From JBEKTY01 sp049515555 (GTDB lineage: Bacteria > Planctomycetota > Planctomycetia > Pirellulales > Thermoguttaceae), in contig JBEKTY010000150.1 of NCBI GenBank assembly GCA_049515555.1, positions 1 to 35,223 of the forward strand: DNA of 35,223 nt. The letters run 5' to 3'. A model generated the notes under the pieces. It was not told the DNA's origin. It did not search any database and saw nothing but the letters and a program-made list of their open reading frames with translations. The position numbers and the translations under genes are program-made. This document shows, piece by piece, positions 14,738 through 23,861 of this stretch (its first letter is position 1; each line of letters begins with the position of its first letter).

Positions 14738-16299
14738 GCGCCGCCCTCCTTTCCCGATGGTTCGGTTTCGTCTTTCCGGCTGACCAATCGTTTCCAACCC
14801 TCGGCGAATGCCCGGATTTGCCGGGGCGTTTCCTGCCCGCAGGCAGTGCGATAGGCATCGCAGGCGGCAGCAAAGAGCTTTTTCCGCCAGGCATCGCGGG
14901 TCCGAAGGCTCTTATCGGTGCCGATAGCTTCGACGTGTGCCATGAGGAGGGGGAGATTCTTTTCGACGGTCGTCCAGTAGTTGGTGGTAGCGACGCCGTG
15001 GAGTTTAGCTTTCAGTTCTCCCTTACTTGGCCCCGCGCCTTTCAGGCGACCTTCCCATCCCCCATCAATCGCCGATCGGTAACCTTCGACCGACCAACCG
15101 AGGCGGCTCGCAATCTCATCTGCGCTATTGACCTCGGATTCGTAGGCCGATACCCCCTCAGGGCTGGAAAGGCGTGGCGGAACTCTGAAAACCGATTCGG
15201 CAGTATCGACGATGTCGGCCTGATCACGAGCCAACGCCCCGACCACCAAATCACATCCGCGGCCGTCCTGAATCGCGCGAAGAGAGAGCGGCCCACCCGT
15301 GCCCCCGGCCCTTCGCTTTACGATTACCGCACCAAGCTCGCGCCAGAGTGCCCTGGATGGACGGTACGACAGGACCGCTCTTTCCTCCTTCTTGGCAATT
15401 CGTCGTACGACGACCGTTGCGGTCGGCTCCGGAGGGAAACCGTCGGTAAACGTGGGATAAACCAAACCATCTCCGAGAAGCATCAATGCCCCATCGGAAT
15501 GCAAGCGGATGAACCGGCTCATGGGCACCAGTCGTCCGGCATAGGTCTCCGTGGCGTTTTCGATATTCGGTTTGTCGCTGAGAGAACGAGGCGGCTGCTC
15601 CCAGATCGGTCTTCCGATCCCCCTCTGCCCGTAGCTGAAGCGAATATCCTCATGGGTTGGCAGATTTAGGTGGATCGATTCGAAAAGATCCCGCCCTCGC
15701 AAGAGCGCGTGAACCATCGAAGCGGTCACGCAAGGCGCGTCTTTCGACGACTTCGTGGTTTGTTTTCCGTCCCAATAGGCTTGCGAGATCAGCCCCCCTG
15801 TAGAGAAGCACTGGTAAGTCAGAACGGAAAGAATCAAATCCGGAAAAGCGACTGGCCGCGTTTCGGCCATACCGCGGTGATCGAAAAGCGTGGTCTTATT
15901 TCCCGTCGCAAAGGAGAAGGTGAGCTTTGACGTGGGAGTCCAACCAGAAGTATCGTCCGGCGCCTTCTGTTCGCCAGCAACCTTAGACAGCCCCGCCACC
16001 TGCAACCATGGCTTTTCCGGATCAAACAACTTGAACGCGGCCCTCCACTCTCCCAGATATTTCCGCGTTGCTTCGGGCAGACGCGCGGGAACTTCACACC
16101 ATTCGTCGTAATCCTGTGGTCCATCCAGCGCCGCATGGGCAACGCACAGCAAAAGGCGCATCAACGCCACCCGCTCGTGCGGACGCACAGCCAGATCGGC
16201 AAACTGCGCGCCCTCGGCCAGAACCGTGCATAGGCTGGCCAACTGTCGCTTGCCGGCAGTCGTCACCACTGGTATCCAGGCGTCGAAGGCTACGTTCAT
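14734..16299 (-). CDS. cse1: Cascade large subunit Cse1 (CasA, Cas8e)
   Basis: 521 aa; recognises the PAM and recruits Cas3. The start MNVAFDAWIPV is the usual Cse1 N-terminus; KPWLQVAG, FPDLILSVLTYQCFSTGGL and PTHEDIRFSYGQRGIGRPIWEQP (as THEDIRFSYGQ and GRPIWEQ) are family blocks. The C-terminal four-helix bundle is about 390-515. It overlaps the cas3 stop by 4 bp and cse2 by 4 bp. Length is as expected (E. coli 502 aa). Confidence 0.95.
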   Translation of the reverse strand: MNVAFDAWIPVVTTAGKRQLASLCTVLAEGAQFADLAVRPHERVALMRLLLCVAHAALDGPQDYDEWCEVPARLPEATRKYLGEWRAAFKLFDPEKPWLQVAGLSKVAGEQKAPDDTSGWTPTSKLTFSFATGNKTTLFDHRGMAETRPVAFPDLILSVLTYQCFSTGGLISQAYWDGKQTTKSSKDAPCVTASMVHALLRGRDLFESIHLNLPTHEDIRFSYGQRGIGRPIWEQPPRSLSDKPNIENATETYAGRLVPMSRFIRLHSDGALMLLGDGLVYPTFTDGFPPEPTATVVVRRIAKKEERAVLSYRPSRALWRELGAVIVKRRAGGTGGPLSLRAIQDGRGCDLVVGALARDQADIVDTAESVFRVPPRLSSPEGVSAYESEVNSADEIASRLGWSVEGYRSAIDGGWEGRLKGAGPSKGELKAKLHGVATTNYWTTVEKNLPLLMAHVEAIGTDKSLRTRDAWRKKLFAAACDAYRTACGQETPRQIRAFAEGWKRLVSRKDETEPSGKEGGA

Positions 16300-18875
16300 C
16301 CCTTCTCCTCACCAGACGTGTTTTCGATGATTATACCCAGATCGCTCGACCAACACAGCCGGCCGCCGTTCTGAAGGCCCTCGACCATGACCGTCCCGTC
16401 GTGATCCACCACGCCGACGCGCTGCGCGCCGCGAAGGTAGCGGGCAATGCCGGGGTGCTCTTTCACTTGCAGGAAATGGCGTGCGGGGACTTTGACCAGG
16501 TTACGATGAATGGCTTTCGCAGTCGCTAAACGAAATTCGTCGCCGCCGAGAACTGCCCGGGAACCATCGATGAACTCGGCATCTGTTTTCGAAAGCCAGC
16601 GGCAAAGCACCAGCGAGAGCGTGGGAAGTTCATTGAGACGGGTCTGTACGCCCTCGTCGTCCTCCAAAGCGACGGTCCACAGGTTGCTATTGCGCGCCGC
16701 AAATATCTTCTTGCAGGAATCGGTTGCAAACCATTCATCAAACAGGTCTCGCCACGGCTGTGGCTCGTCGTCCCGCCCCGCATACGTCGCCTCGATCAGG
16801 GTGCGGATTTGGTCCGGAAGTGCGACACTCTTCCTCTCCTTCCACACCTCCAACGAGCGAAGCAGCACATACGGGGCGTAAACATACGCCTTGGCGCCGA
16901 GCGCCTTGACGATAGACGTCTTGTTCATCCGGCGGAAATCGTCGAGGCTCGCGGTTTCATCCAGGACAATGAGGCGGGGGGATAAAGCCGAAGCCGGACG
17001 GCCCCGCTCGTGTCGCCAGAGCCGGCCAGTTCGCTGCAAGAGCATGTCGGTGGGAGCCAACTCGCTGATGAGCAAATCGGCGTCAAGGTCCACGCTCTGC
17101 TCGACGACCTGGGTGGAAACAAGGATCGACGCGCACCGCGTTGCCCCGCTCTTGCCAAGTCGTTCCATCCACTCATCTTCGAGCTCCTGCCGGCGCCAGA
17201 AGGGAAACCGAGAATGGAGTAGGCCAAGGCGGTATCGCTCGCCAGCCACGGCGCGAAACCTTTGATATTGCTCCTGCGCCGCACCCACCGTGTCGCAAAC
17301 CCAGAGCACACAGCCGCCGTTCTCGGCCAGTGCGACCGCCTCGTCAACGGCATCCTCTGTCGCTTCGAATACAACGCCAACATCGCGCGCGGGCGGCGGC
17401 GTTGCCGGAACCGCCGGGATCGGCTCGTTCTCCCTTCGTCCCGTGATTAGGGGATAGGGAAGGCTCTCGCCGTGGTCTTCTTCGTCCCCCGACCGCACAA
17501 TCTGGCCCCGCCTCTTTCCGGTGAGCGTCGCCGAAAGGACGATGACCGTACAGCCGAGCCCTTCGAGGGCAGAAATCAACTTGTCGATCAGCGTTCCCGT
17601 GTAAATGTCGTAGGAGTGAATCTCGTCGAGAATCACGACTTTTCCCGCCAGGGCGTAGTGACGTACAAAAAAGTGTTTCGCAGCGACGACACCCAGAAGT
17701 GCCTGGTCAACCGTCCCCACGCCGAACGGGGCAAGCAGCGTCCGCTTCGCCGATGCAAACCAGTCGCGCCCCAATCGAGCATCGTCCACCGCATTTTGCT
17801 TTCCACTTGCCGCGGGTGAGAAACGAAGCTCCTGCTCCAACAGCCAGGAATTGCCATGGATGATCCGGCTCCCAACGGTCGATGGCGCGATGCGCCGCAC
17901 GAACTCGGCCATCCGCCGCTGCATGCGGTTACTGGTCGCCTGGGTCGGCAGGGCGAAATAGATGCCCCGCGCTTTCTTGCCTGCCAGGAGTTGATAGGCT
18001 GCGCCGAGGGCGGCTTCAGTCTTTCCGGTGCCCATCGGGGCTTCAATGACGTAAACGCCGGGCGCGGTAATCGTGGAAATCGCCCGCAACTGCATTTCGT
18101 TGGGCGTGAATTGAACCTCTGGCCTTTGCTCGTCATGAAACAGATCATGGAACGACAACCCTGGCGTGACCTCGGGAGCGTCGAAACCAATAGCGGCGAC
18201 CGCCCGCCGGGCAATCGCTGCCGCATCAGTTTGCAGAACCACGCTGTCCGCGGGGAAGAAGGTCACATCCGAGCCGATCCAGTCGGCTACGGAGGTCAGA
18301 CCAGCCAACCACCACAAAGCCGGGGACTCGTTGTCCACCGCCAGCTGCGCCAGGCTAACACCGAAAGCCTCGCAAACGGCGCTGGCGGCGTCGCGGCGCT
18401 CCAGATCCCAATCAATACCCGCGTGCTGCTCGGAAATCTGTTTACCCGGTTTGAATCCTCGATCGCTCGGCGGATTGAGCCTTCCATGGTGGCCGCCCAA
18501 CGCCGCGGAAAGGAATTTGGCCGTCCGTCGGTCCGTTCCGTTCCTGACGAGAAAATCCTGCACGGCAGCATGGCTCACCTTCCCGTGGTCGGGTTCCATG
18601 GCCGTGTCCCAGGTCCAGCGTTGCGCGATTTCCCGGAGGCGGTTCCGTTCCAGCCAAGCCGCACACTTCTGCTGAAAACCCGGTGAAATCTTGCCGAGAT
18701 CGTGCAAAGCGGCCAATGCACCAGCCTCTGCCGCCCCGATTTGGAAGCGATTTAGCAGGTTCGGGGCGATCTCCGCCAGGCAGCGCGCCACGCACCCCAC
18801 ATTTGCCATGTGCGCAGAAACGGAGATTCCCGGCTTATCGTCAGGGGTGGTCTTTGCCCAAAACTCTACCTTCAT
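16296..18875 (-). CDS. cas3: CRISPR-associated helicase-nuclease Cas3
   Basis: 859 aa from ATG 18875 (AGGGGACGA upstream). Degrades target DNA recruited by Cascade. The HD nuclease domain is intact: His22, His58-Asp59 (ALHDLGK), His97/His102, His129-His130 (GGHHGRLNPP) and Asp198 (ADWIGS). The superfamily 2 helicase has the Walker A APMGTGKT at 279-286, the DEIH box at 417-420, SATL near 448, and motifs V-VI STQVVEQSVDLDADLL then QRTGRLWRH. HD and helicase are fused in the usual order. It heads the operon; each downstream cas gene overlaps or is within 26 bp of the next. Confidence 0.96.
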   Translation of the reverse strand: MKVEFWAKTTPDDKPGISVSAHMANVGCVARCLAEIAPNLLNRFQIGAAEAGALAALHDLGKISPGFQQKCAAWLERNRLREIAQRWTWDTAMEPDHGKVSHAAVQDFLVRNGTDRRTAKFLSAALGGHHGRLNPPSDRGFKPGKQISEQHAGIDWDLERRDAASAVCEAFGVSLAQLAVDNESPALWWLAGLTSVADWIGSDVTFFPADSVVLQTDAAAIARRAVAAIGFDAPEVTPGLSFHDLFHDEQRPEVQFTPNEMQLRAISTITAPGVYVIEAPMGTGKTEAALGAAYQLLAGKKARGIYFALPTQATSNRMQRRMAEFVRRIAPSTVGSRIIHGNSWLLEQELRFSPAASGKQNAVDDARLGRDWFASAKRTLLAPFGVGTVDQALLGVVAAKHFFVRHYALAGKVVILDEIHSYDIYTGTLIDKLISALEGLGCTVIVLSATLTGKRRGQIVRSGDEEDHGESLPYPLITGRRENEPIPAVPATPPPARDVGVVFEATEDAVDEAVALAENGGCVLWVCDTVGAAQEQYQRFRAVAGERYRLGLLHSRFPFWRRQELEDEWMERLGKSGATRCASILVSTQVVEQSVDLDADLLISELAPTDMLLQRTGRLWRHERGRPASALSPRLIVLDETASLDDFRRMNKTSIVKALGAKAYVYAPYVLLRSLEVWKERKSVALPDQIRTLIEATYAGRDDEPQPWRDLFDEWFATDSCKKIFAARNSNLWTVALEDDEGVQTRLNELPTLSLVLCRWLSKTDAEFIDGSRAVLGGDEFRLATAKAIHRNLVKVPARHFLQVKEHPGIARYLRGAQRVGVVDHDGTVMVEGLQNGGRLCWSSDLGIIIENTSGEEKG

Positions 18876-19116
18876 GGCATCGTCCCCTACGCAGAGTCCG
18901 AGAGCCGGTCGGTATCGTTTTCCCCGCAATCATCCTGCTACGGCCGCCATTCTACCGCAGAACGGGCTTGGCCAAGAGTGGCCTGAACGAGGAGTTGCTT
19001 CGCGGCAACCAGGCCGCCATTCCTTTGCCCAGTCTCCCACCCGCCTGCCGCCATGATGGGGACACCCCATCCGTTGTGCCACCCGTTCCCACCCAAAAAA
19101 TGTCGAAGAACCGGCC

Positions 19117-19380
19117 TTGCAGTTTGGACAAGAATATGATATACAAGTGGACAGTATAGGGGCGAGGGGCGAGGGGTGAGGGGCTAGGGGCGAGGGGACG
19201 GAGGAGTTTTCAGTGTTCGGTGTTCGGTTTTCAGCATGAGCCCGAACGCCGACCCCTGAATTCTGACCGCTTGCCACCAGGCACTAGCCACTACCGACGA
19301 ACAGCGGCAAGGGCGCAGCCCGCTGCCGGCGCGATTTTGGGCTTGAAATTGGGCCAGCAGGTATGGTACAAGTGTACATG
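19117..19380. promoter_or_regulatory. Two similar TACAAGTG(G/T)ACA sites upstream of cas3
   Basis: TACAAGTGGACA at 19142-19153 and TACAAGTGTACA at 19367-19378 lie about 270 and 490 bp before cas3. Flanks also agree (TAT(G/A)(G/T) before, AGGGG after). Read on the cas strand they are TGT(C/A)CACTTGTA, half palindromic like an operator. The AT-rich DNA around 19130-19160 could hold the cas promoter. Repeat-mediated duplication of one site is an alternative. Confidence 0.3.
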
Positions 19381-20164
19381 CAGGGGATTGGGGATTAGGG
19401 ATTAGGGACTGGGAAGAAGGCGGAAGGCGGAAGGCGGAGGGGCGAGGGAAGAGGGGCTAGGGATTAGGGATTAGGGATTGGGGATTAGGGGATTAGGGAC
19501 GACAGTAGCCACGGATTGAACACGGAAGAAACACGGACAACAGCCCGGCCTATCGTTTGGCTGATTGCCGGCCATCCTTTCCGTGTTCAATCCGTGTTTC
19601 ATCCGTGGCGGCTCAACCTTATTCCGAGCGGAAGCATGGGCAAGTCGAACACGTACCCCACAAGATGTACAATTTTACGTTCGCCGGCCGAATCGCTAAT
19701 GCAAGCCAGTCAACGGGTTACAGACTTGTCGATCACCGTAAGTTTCGAACACGCCGCCGAGGCGTTCGACGAGTTGAGGGATGAGTGGGGAGTGGGGAGT
19801 GGGGAGTGGGGAGTGGTGAGTGGTGAGTGGGGAGGGGTGAGGGACGAGGGGCGGAAGGGCGAGGGAAGAGGGGCTAGGGATTAGGGACAGCGGTTTATAG
19901 GTGGGGTGGTTTTCCCCGAGAATAACACGTGCTTTTCACAGAATCGCGGAGAGCCCCGTATTTTGCGAGCTGCATCGCACACATAAAACACCGGGAATAA
20001 CGCAGCTAGAAGGCCAAAGACGCGTTTTCAGTTTTCAGCATGAGCCGGAACACTGAGGGGTAGTGGCTCGTGGCTAGTTGCTGGTTGCTAGCCACAAGCC
20101 ACAAGCCACCAGCCACTAGCCACTAGCCACTAGCCGCTAGCCACAAGCCACCAGCCGCTAGCCC
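19157..20164. repeat. Gene-free island of short tandem and hairpin repeats
   Basis: About 1 kb without a credible gene. Contents: GGGGCGAGG tracts (19158-19200); GGATTAGGGATTAGGG tracts (19381-19500, 19875-19887); a hairpin with arms 19508-19527 and 19579-19610 built on CACGGATTGAACACGG; GTGGGGAGTGGGGA tracts (19790-19835); and AGCCACAAGCCACCAG tracts (20060-20164), the last running into the stop of the glycosyltransferase gene. The piece 19613-19782 looks less repetitive but has no recognisable product. Confidence 0.8.
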
Positions 20165-21895
20165 CTAGCGGCGCTGGACCGCCGCATCCGGCCAGGGATT
20201 GCGGGCTTCTTCCAGCCGCGAGACGCCGTAGACGCGATAGCGGCCCGCCCACTGGTAGTCCGCGCCGTAAAGGTCGAAATAGCGCTCCCGCGGCGCCTGC
20301 AGCAGGCGGTAGAATCGCCACTCGGGCACGATCAGCATCTCGCCCTCGTCCGGCAGCCGATCGGCGGCCTGTTGCAGGTCGACCATAAGCGTGCGGTCCT
20401 CCAGCAGGCCGAGCCGATGGTCGGGCTTCAGATAGAAGAAGAATGATCCGATTCGCGAGTCGGTTACCACCAGCCGCGGCGGGAAGCGGTCCAGGCGGTT
20501 GAAGTGCTCGGCCAGCGGTCGGGCCGTTTTTCCGGTGGCCACCCGCGGCATGATCATCGTCATGATGACCACGAAGTGCATGGCCGTGGCCAGGGTGCCC
20601 AGCGTGAGGGTGGTCCGCACGCGTCCGGCCAGCCAGGCCCACAGCGGGACCATGGCCGCCAGCGAGGTCAGGGCGGCCACCAACCATTCCATGCGGGAGA
20701 GCTCGAGCGAAAACTCCCATTGCACCACGCGGCAGAGCACCGGCATGGTCAGCGGACCGGCCAGGCAGGTCCACCACACCGTTTGGCTGATAGCCTGCCG
20801 GGCCCGCGGGCTGAGCCGACCCTCCAAGCGGCGCGCCCAGAGGGCGGCCACCAGAATGGCCACCGCCGGAAACACCGGCCATAAATACGTAATCAGCTTG
20901 GAATGCGCCACGGATAACAGCAGGGTGCTGCCCAACAGCCACCAGCCGGCCAACAGCAACGGCCGCGGCGGGCGGTCCTGGCGGCGGGCCTCGGCCGAGT
21001 GCCGCCGCTGGCGCCACTGTTCCTCGACGAGGATGGGCAGATAGGCGATCCAGGGCATCCCGCCGCCGACCAGGATCGGCAGATAATACCACCACGGGGC
21101 GTGGCCATGCCGTTGCGTGCCGGTGGCGAATGCCAGCAGGTGCCGCTCCAGGATGAAATAGCGGAGGTAGCCCGGGTTCTGCCGCTCGACGGCCAGGTAC
21201 CAGGCCGAGGCCACCAGGCAGGCCACCACCAGGGCCATCGCGGCGAAAAGCCAGTTGGCCGCTCTCAGCCGGCGGGCCAGCAGCAAATAGCCGCCGAAGG
21301 CCAGCGCCACCAGGGCCACCCCGACCAGCCCCTTGGTCAGGATGGCCAGACCCAGGACCAGGCCGGCCGGCAGGGCCATGGCCAGTGCGGCCGGATAGGA
21401 TCGCGCGGTGTCCGATTCCCAGCAGCAGAGCAAGGCCAGATTGACCCACGGCACGAGGGCCACGTCGTGCACGGGGACCTGTGCCAGGGCCGTCGGCAGG
21501 ACGCTGGTCATATAGAACAGCCCGGCCAGCAGGCCGGTAACGCGGCCCAGCATCCGCCAGGCCAGGGCCATCGTGGTCACGGCCCCCAACAGGCCGAAGA
21601 AGAGGCCGGGCAGCCGGATCGCGGCCTCCGACATGCCCAGGCACTTCAGCGACAGGGCCTGGGCCCAGAAGTAGAACACCGGCTTGTCGAGAAAGGGCGT
21701 GCCCAGGAAGCGGGGAACGATCCAATCGCCCCGCTCGACCATTTCCTGGGCAATGGCGGCGTGCAGCCCCTCGTCGGGGTCGATGATCGGGATGTGAGGG
21801 GCCAGCAAGAGCGGGTAAAAAAAGACCACTCCGGCCAGGCCTACGGCCAAGAGTGTCCATCCCCGCCAAGCGCTGCCCGAGGGGTTCGGTCCCAC
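20165..21895 (-). CDS. Membrane glycosyltransferase, GT39/ArnT-like family
   Basis: 576 aa from GTG 21895, preferred because GGAGG lies 7 nt upstream; an in-frame TTG at 21997 adds 34 unlikely residues. Multi-pass GT-C enzyme using a polyprenyl-phosphate sugar and acting on the periplasmic side. The first periplasmic loop holds the acidic motif IIDPDEGLHAA (Asp41-Glu42), then ERGDWIVPRFLGTPFLDKPVFYFW (as GDWIVPRFLG and DKPVFYFW), the PMT_2/ArnT signature. About ten hydrophobic helices follow, and a soluble C-terminal domain of about 120 residues. Similar enzymes add aminoarabinose or mannose to lipid A or proteins; the acceptor here is unknown. No neighbouring genes point to a pathway. Confidence 0.88.
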   Translation of the reverse strand: MGPNPSGSAWRGWTLLAVGLAGVVFFYPLLLAPHIPIIDPDEGLHAAIAQEMVERGDWIVPRFLGTPFLDKPVFYFWAQALSLKCLGMSEAAIRLPGLFFGLLGAVTTMALAWRMLGRVTGLLAGLFYMTSVLPTALAQVPVHDVALVPWVNLALLCCWESDTARSYPAALAMALPAGLVLGLAILTKGLVGVALVALAFGGYLLLARRLRAANWLFAAMALVVACLVASAWYLAVERQNPGYLRYFILERHLLAFATGTQRHGHAPWWYYLPILVGGGMPWIAYLPILVEEQWRQRRHSAEARRQDRPPRPLLLAGWWLLGSTLLLSVAHSKLITYLWPVFPAVAILVAALWARRLEGRLSPRARQAISQTVWWTCLAGPLTMPVLCRVVQWEFSLELSRMEWLVAALTSLAAMVPLWAWLAGRVRTTLTLGTLATAMHFVVIMTMIMPRVATGKTARPLAEHFNRLDRFPPRLVVTDSRIGSFFFYLKPDHRLGLLEDRTLMVDLQQAADRLPDEGEMLIVPEWRFYRLLQAPRERYFDLYGADYQWAGRYRVYGVSRLEEARNPWPDAAVQRR

Positions 21896-22147
21896 GCCCC
21901 AGCCTCCATGCAGTGGATTACCAGCCCAACCACAGACGGGAAAGGCCGGATAATCCGGGCGGGAGTCTTTTACTGCCAGCGGCCACGAATGATACAACCC
22001 TTACCTAATTCTTCCGGTTCGCATCATTTCAAATCGGGCGGAGTATAGAGAAGTCGGCTCCCTGGGGAAATATCAACTGGACGGGACAAATTGGCCCAGC
22101 CCCCCGCCAGGATGGGCAAACGACCCGGCACGGGCGTTTTTTCGCCG

Positions 22148-22212
22148 CCAAAGGGGACAGTCCCATTTTTGTGGCCTCCTGCCACAAAAAATCGGGACAG
22201 TCCCCGTATTTG
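22148..22212. repeat. GGGGACAGTCCC hairpin element
   Basis: CCAAAGGGGACAGTCCC, then ATTTTTGTGG, 7-nt loop, CCACAAAAAAT and GGGACAGTCCCC ending TATTTGG. The two halves are near complements over 28 bp. It resembles the inner arms of 9018-9144 and REP-like elements linked to Y1 transposases. It lies in the 400-bp gap between divergent genes; the rest of 21896-22296 shows only ordinary promoter-type DNA. Confidence 0.75.
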
Positions 22213-22296
22213 GAACATTCCGTCTAATCCTTCCAACCGTTACAGGCCGAATCCCAGAATAGGCTTGTTCATGGTCGGCGGATGAAGGAGGGTGAC

Positions 22297-22860
22297 ATGA
22301 AGCGGCTTTCAATCTCGTTCTTGATTATCTCGGTGCTTGCGGCGGCGGGAGGTCTGGCGCAGCAATTGTCTGCACCCGGGGCGAAACCGACGGCCACCGC
22401 GCCCAAGGCGGCCCCGCAGCCGGCATTGGCCGCGCCAAGCGAGATCCCGGCAAGTCCCGCGCGTGGGCCGGAGCCGGCACTCGGGGCGCCTGCCAGCCCG
22501 CCGGCGGCTGCATTGCCCGCACCCGAGCCACCCACTTTGCGGGCGGAAACGAAGACCACCCGCGGCTGGGCCGACACCAGTTATCCCAACCTTCCCTCGG
22601 GCGAACTCCAGGCCACGCCGGAAATGTGGTTCTACCAGCAGGCCATGCGGCAGTACCAGGATCCGAACATGGCGGTCCGCCGGGTGGCGGAATTTCGTGC
22701 CGCGGAGCGGGCCCGCCGCACCGAGTCGCGACGCTGGTTCGGCTTATCGAATCAGCGGCCGCTGGCCAGCCCCGACCCCGTCAACGGCGACTATTCGCCC
22801 GGCTGGGTGTCGAACTACCAGTACTATCCATTCCGCTGGGCCGGCGTGGGGGGGTTTTGA
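22297..22860 (+). CDS. Exported planctomycete-type hypothetical protein
   Basis: 187 aa from ATG 22297, which has a strong AAGGAGGGTG ribosome-binding site; an ATG 15 nt earlier lacks one. Signal peptide residues 1-21 (MKRLSISFLIISVLAAAGGLA). Residues about 25-90 are Ala/Pro-rich and probably unstructured. The C-terminal 80 residues carry TPEMWFYQQAMRQYQDP, VAEFRAAERARR and RWFGLSNQRPLASPDPVNGDYSPGW (as WFGLSNQRPLASPDP), blocks recurrent in planctomycete exported proteins of unknown function. Likely periplasmic or envelope-associated. Confidence 0.85.
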   Translation: MKRLSISFLIISVLAAAGGLAQQLSAPGAKPTATAPKAAPQPALAAPSEIPASPARGPEPALGAPASPPAAALPAPEPPTLRAETKTTRGWADTSYPNLPSGELQATPEMWFYQQAMRQYQDPNMAVRRVAEFRAAERARRTESRRWFGLSNQRPLASPDPVNGDYSPGWVSNYQYYPFRWAGVGGF

Positions 22861-22878
22861 GAAAACCCCCGCGTGCAT

Positions 22879-22907
22879 GGTGGGACTGCGCTGGGGCTTG
22901 TCCCACC
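22879..22907. terminator. Hairpin between convergent genes
   Basis: GGTGGGAC (22879-22886) pairs with GTCCCACC (22900-22907). It sits 18 bp after the exported protein and 78 bp past the response-regulator stop. No T-run; it may be a bidirectional transcript end or a dispersed repeat. Confidence 0.4.
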
Positions 22908-22984
22908 CTACGTTTCCCGGCCCCTACCAGTCCGAACGCGCCGAATCGAATGTGTCAGAGCACTACGTTTTCGCGCCGGAATAC

Positions 22985-23629
22985 TCAGACCAGTTCCTTC
23001 CGCACCGCCCACACTGCCGCTTGCGTCCGATCGGTCACGCCGATCTTCCGCAGAATGTGCTGCACGTGCTCCTTGACCGTCTCGTAGCTGATGTGCAGCG
23101 TCTGGGCGATTTCCTTGTTCGTCAGGCCGTAGGCCAACTGCCGAAGGACTTCGCTCTCGCGCTGGGTGAGGGGGACCTCGACGTCGGCCGCCAGTCGCGG
23201 CGTGGCCAGGGCCCCGGTCACGCGGCGGAGCTCGTCGCGGGTCCAGGCACTCTCGCCGGTGGCCACTTTGCGGATGGCCGCCAGCAGTTCCTCGCGGTTG
23301 CAACCCTTCAGCAGGTAGCCGGCGGCGCCCAAGGCCACGGCCCGGGCTACGTACGTGGGGTTGTCGTAGGTCGAGAGGATCATGATCGGCAGGTCCGGCT
23401 TGTCCAGCTTGATGCGGCCCAGACAGGTCAGGCCGTCGCCGTCGGGCATGCGGATGTCCAGCAGCAGCACATCCACCTCGTTCTCCAGCGCGAACTTCAC
23501 GGCCGCCGCGCCGCTGGCCACCTCGGCGACCACTTTGATTTCCGTGCCGGCCAACAAGGTCTTCAGCCCGTTGCGGACGACTTCGTGGTCGTCGGCAATC
23601 AATAGTCGGATCTTGGTCTGTTGGTTCAT
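22985..23629 (-). CDS. NarL/FixJ-type two-component response regulator
   Basis: 214 aa. The receiver domain (about 7-123) has the acidic pair Asp13-Asp14, phosphoacceptor Asp58 in LLLDIRMP, Ser86-Thr87 and Lys108 in YLLKG. The LuxR-type helix-turn-helix (about 152-212) has LTQRESEVLRQLAYGLTNKEIA (as LTQRESEVL and GLTNKEIA) and SYETVKEHVQHILRKI. All switch residues are kept, so it should respond to phosphorylation and bind DNA as a dimer. AGGAG lies 6 nt before ATG. No histidine kinase is in the window, so partner and targets are unknown. The 23630-23861 gap upstream holds nothing recognisable. Confidence 0.94.
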   Translation of the reverse strand: MNQQTKIRLLIADDHEVVRNGLKTLLAGTEIKVVAEVASGAAAVKFALENEVDVLLLDIRMPDGDGLTCLGRIKLDKPDLPIMILSTYDNPTYVARAVALGAAGYLLKGCNREELLAAIRKVATGESAWTRDELRRVTGALATPRLAADVEVPLTQRESEVLRQLAYGLTNKEIAQTLHISYETVKEHVQHILRKIGVTDRTQAAVWAVRKELV

Positions 23630-23861
23630 CCAGGACTCCTGGTGGGAAAGAAGCCGAAGGGGTGCCGGGAAGTTGTGCGGGGCTTCTCCGGGCAGTGCCC
23701 CCCTGAACTAGTAAAGTCGCCACTACCCTCTAATCATAACAAGTTTTCTGCAGGGGGGGAAGCGGCTAATATGTATTCGGGGGAAAGGGGGGCCGCAAGG
23801 CTTGATGCGGCACCACCCTGATGTTCTCCGCAGCAGGGCCGGCGGGGGCGTGACAGCTTCG

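Noticed and set aside
18952..19146. 64-aa minus-strand frame upstream of cas3
   Set aside because: No ribosome-binding site or recognisable pattern; it lies in what should be the cas operon leader.
19516..19884. A 122-codon frame in the repeat island, including SITVSFEHAAEAFDELRDEW
   Set aside because: Most of it is hairpin and GTGGGGAGTGGGGA repeat; the middle 30 residues look protein-like but match no family I know. It may be a gene fragment.
21896..21997. 34-residue N-terminal extension of the GT39 protein from a TTG
   Set aside because: No hydrophobic or conserved residues and a poorly spaced ribosome-binding site; GTG 21895 has GGAGG at 7 nt.
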